This document shows positions 61,455 to 64,000 of a stretch of DNA of 64,000 bases, piece by piece. Positions within the stretch are counted from its first letter, which is position 1. Each line of letters opens with the position of its first letter. Both the position numbers and the translations under genes were made by a program. Location: NCBI GenBank assembly GCA_032622095.1, contig CP136068.1, forward strand, positions 155,583,151 to 155,647,150. Direction: 5' to 3'. This DNA is from Siphonodentalium dalli (lineage: Eukaryota; Mollusca; Scaphopoda; Gadilida; Siphonodentaliidae). The notes beneath the pieces were generated by a model, which did no database searches, was not told the DNA's origin, and saw only the letters and a program-made list of their open reading frames with translations.

Positions 61455-61554
61455 ATAACGCTCCTGGCAAGGCCCACATGCTACACATGAGTAGCGCATG
61501 CAAGTATTGCATGTTGAGCTCCGACGGAAAAATATATATGTATATTGATAACAA
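61324..61554 (-). other. Short upstream frame overlapping the ORF2 start
   Basis: A 76-codon frame starts in the first monomer (61554) and ends at TAA within ATGGCTAA, so its stop overlaps the ORF2 start codon region by 8 bases. It is not similar to any ORF1 I recognise. The overlap could matter for reinitiation or be chance. Confidence 0.25.
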
Positions 61555-64000
61555 AGAATATTTACAAGTATCATTTTCTGATACATTTGTATTTGGTATA
61601 CTTCCAATGAGTAAAATAGAGTTTACTCAGTCGTATATATAAATTACTGAAAGTCGCATACATAAATGTTTGAAAATCCAAACTCTTTTATATTTTGAAT
61701 GTATTATAAACTGAAAGTATAAGTTTCACAGACTTGACACAGTACACGACTTAAAATTCTAAATAGGGATTTTTTTTTCATTTATTGATCTGACATAAAC
61801 TTACTCTAAACCAATTTATATAATCTGAAGTTCAAAATTCCACATTTTCATGCAGCATACATTATAGAGTTATCTCTCTTCTGCTGATTTTATTTTGGTA
61901 TATTTCCAGATGAGTAAAATAAAATTGGAAATACTCGAAGTCACATTCCACATTTTCAAACAATACACATTATAGAGTTATCTCTCTTCTGCTGGTTTCA
62001 TTTTGGTATATTTCCAAATGAGTAAGATAGAATTGAAATTACTCAAAATCAAATATGTAAATGTTTGAACTTCTAACTTTGACATACCGTATAACGCTCC
62101 TGGCAAGGCCACATGCTACACAAGAGGGAGACAACGACTAGCTGCCTTATCTCACTCCATAGAGCATGCATGTATTGCATGTTGAGCTCAGACGGAAAAA
62201 TATATATGTATATTGATAACGATGAATATTTGCAAGTATCATTTTCTGATACATTTGTATTTGGTATATTTCCAATGAGTAAAATAGAATTTACTCAAAG
62301 TCGCATATATAAAATACTGAAAGTCGCATATATAAATGTTTGAAAATCTAAACTCTTTTATATTTTGAGTGTGTTATGAACTGTAAGTATGAGTTTCACA
62401 GACTTGACACAGTACATGACTTAAAATTGTAAATAAAGAATTTTTCTCATTTAATGATCTGACATAAACTTGCTCTAAACCAATTTAAATAATCTGAAGA
62501 TCAAAATTCTACATTTTCATACAGTATACATTATAGAGTAATCTGCTGATTTCATTTTGGTATATTTCCAAATGAGTAGAATAAAATTGAAAATACTCGA
62601 AGTCACATTCCACATTTTCATACAATATACATTATAGAGTTATCTCTCTTCTGCTGGTTTCACTTTGGTATATTTCCAAATGAGTAAAATAGAATTGAAC
62701 TTACTCAAAATCAAATATGTAAATGTTTGAACTTCTAACTTTGACATACCGGTATAACGCCCCTGACAAGGCCCACATGCTATACAAGAGGGAGACAATG
62801 ACTAGCTGCCCTATCTCACTCCATAGAGCATGCATGTATTGCATGTTGAGCTCCGACGGAAAGATATATATGTATATTGATAACGAAGAATATTTGCAAG
62901 TATAATTTTCTGATACATTTGTATTTGGTATATTTCCAATGAGTAAAATAAAATTTACTCAAAGTCGCATATATAAAATACTGAAAGTCGCATATATAAA
63001 TGTTTGAAAATCTAAACTCTTTTATATTTTGAGTGTATTATGAACTGTAAGTATGAGTTTTACAGACTTGACACAGTACATGACTCAAAATTGTAAATAA
63101 AGAGTTTTTCTCATTTAATGATCTGACATAAACTTGCTCTAAACCAATTTAAATAATCAGAAGATCAAAATTCTACATTTTCATACAGTATACGTTATAG
63201 AGTTATCTGCTGATTTCATTTTGGTATATTTCCAAATGAGTAGAATCAAATTGAAAATACTCGAAGTCACATTCCACATTTTCATACAATATACATTATA
63301 GAGTTCTCTCTCTTCTGCTGGTTTCACTTTGGTATATTTCCAAATGAGTAAAATAGAATTGAAATTACTCAAAATCAAATATGTAAATGTTTGAACTTCT
63401 AACTTTGACATACCGGTATAACGCCCCTGGCAAGGCCCACATGCTACACAAGAGGGAGACAACGACTAGCTGCCTTATCTCACTCCATAGAGCATGCATG
63501 GATTGCATGTTGAGCTCCGACGGAAAGATATATATGTATATTGATAACGATGAATATTTGCAAGTATCATTTTCTGATACATTTGTATTTGGTATATTTC
63601 CAATGAGTAAATTAAAATTTACTCAAAGTCGCATATATAAAATACTGAAAGTCGCATATATAAATGTTTGAAAATCTAAACTCTTTTATATTTTGAGTGT
63701 ATTATGAACTGTAAGTATGAGTTTCACAGACTTGACACAGTACATGACTTAAAATTGTAAATAAAGAGGTTTCTCATTTAATGATCTGACATAAACTTGC
63801 TCTAAACCAATTTAAATAATCTGAAGATCAAAATTCTACATTTTCATACAGTATACATTATAGAGTTATCTCTCTTCTGCTGGTTTCACTTTGGTATATT
63901 TCCAAATGAGTAAAATAGAATTGAAATTACTCAAAATCAAATATGTAAATGTTTGAACTTCTAACTTTGACATACCGGTATAACGCCCCTGGCAAGCCAC
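61455..64000. repeat. Tandem monomers of about 664 bp (over four units, runs off window)
   Basis: The anchor TAACGCTCCTGGCAAGGCC (or CGCCCC) begins at about 61456, 62092, 62755, 63419 and 63981. Spacings are about 636, 663, 664 and 562 bp; the last unit lacks one of two internal about 100-bp subrepeats (TTGGTATATTTCCAAATGAG). Units are highly similar. Each contains GCATGTTGAGCTCCGACGG, then ATATATATGTATATTGATAA, and a plus-strand frame of 60-94 codons that is open in most units. Confidence 0.92.

Overview
This is a eukaryotic window, almost certainly from an animal and most likely a marine invertebrate. A mollusc or other lophotrochozoan is my guess, but it is not provable from this sequence. 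The evidence is AT-rich DNA with no operons or Shine-Dalgarno structure, two nearly full non-LTR retrotransposon polymerases, Helitrons with textbook ends, TTAA-flanked piggyBac/Kolobok-type elements, an hAT element with an 8-bp target duplication, tRNA-derived SINE-like sequence and several satellites. I found no intact host gene. The only host-like coding material is a broken reading frame on the minus strand between about 9.6 and 14.1 kb, interrupted by two transposons.

Layout: 0-9.4 kb holds degenerate repeats and short inverted-repeat elements (MITEs). 9.6-14.1 kb is the gene remnant, split by a 3.05-kb foldback element with ATGAA duplications and by a piggyBac-like MITE. 16.3-22 kb contains another piggyBac-like MITE and a 4.08-kb TTAA-flanked element with about 0.5-kb terminal repeats, minisatellites and a nested element in its loop. 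23.5-28.6 kb contains two hairpin-bearing TA-flanked elements, two back-to-back Helitrons and a 5'-truncated L1-like fragment. 28.7-36.1 kb is a 4.6-kb array of a 38-bp satellite bordered by piggyBac-like MITEs, one of which carries a nested third hairpin element. 36.5-40.2 kb is an old degenerate inverted-repeat element. 41.4-44.3 kb is a 5'-truncated LINE. 45.8-48.6 kb holds an hAT element and a 42-bp minisatellite with insertions. 52.2-53.2 kb is a third Helitron with a higher-order 122-bp repeat. 54.8-57 kb holds a SINE and related MITEs. 57.2-64 kb is an L1-like element on the minus strand, preceded on its 5' side by about 664-bp tandem monomers running off the window.

The most unusual signal is a family of three TA-flanked elements, each ending in a hairpin of about 150 bp. 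Their stem sequences are unrelated, but a GAG/ACGAGT motif recurs in the SAME orientation in both arms at nearly identical spacing (about 31, 25, 11, 25, 31 nt). Insertions often sit in repeats whose neighbouring copies preserve the empty site, so several target duplications can be read to the base. The two LINE polymerases each carry a single in-frame stop, so both copies are fairly young but not autonomous.
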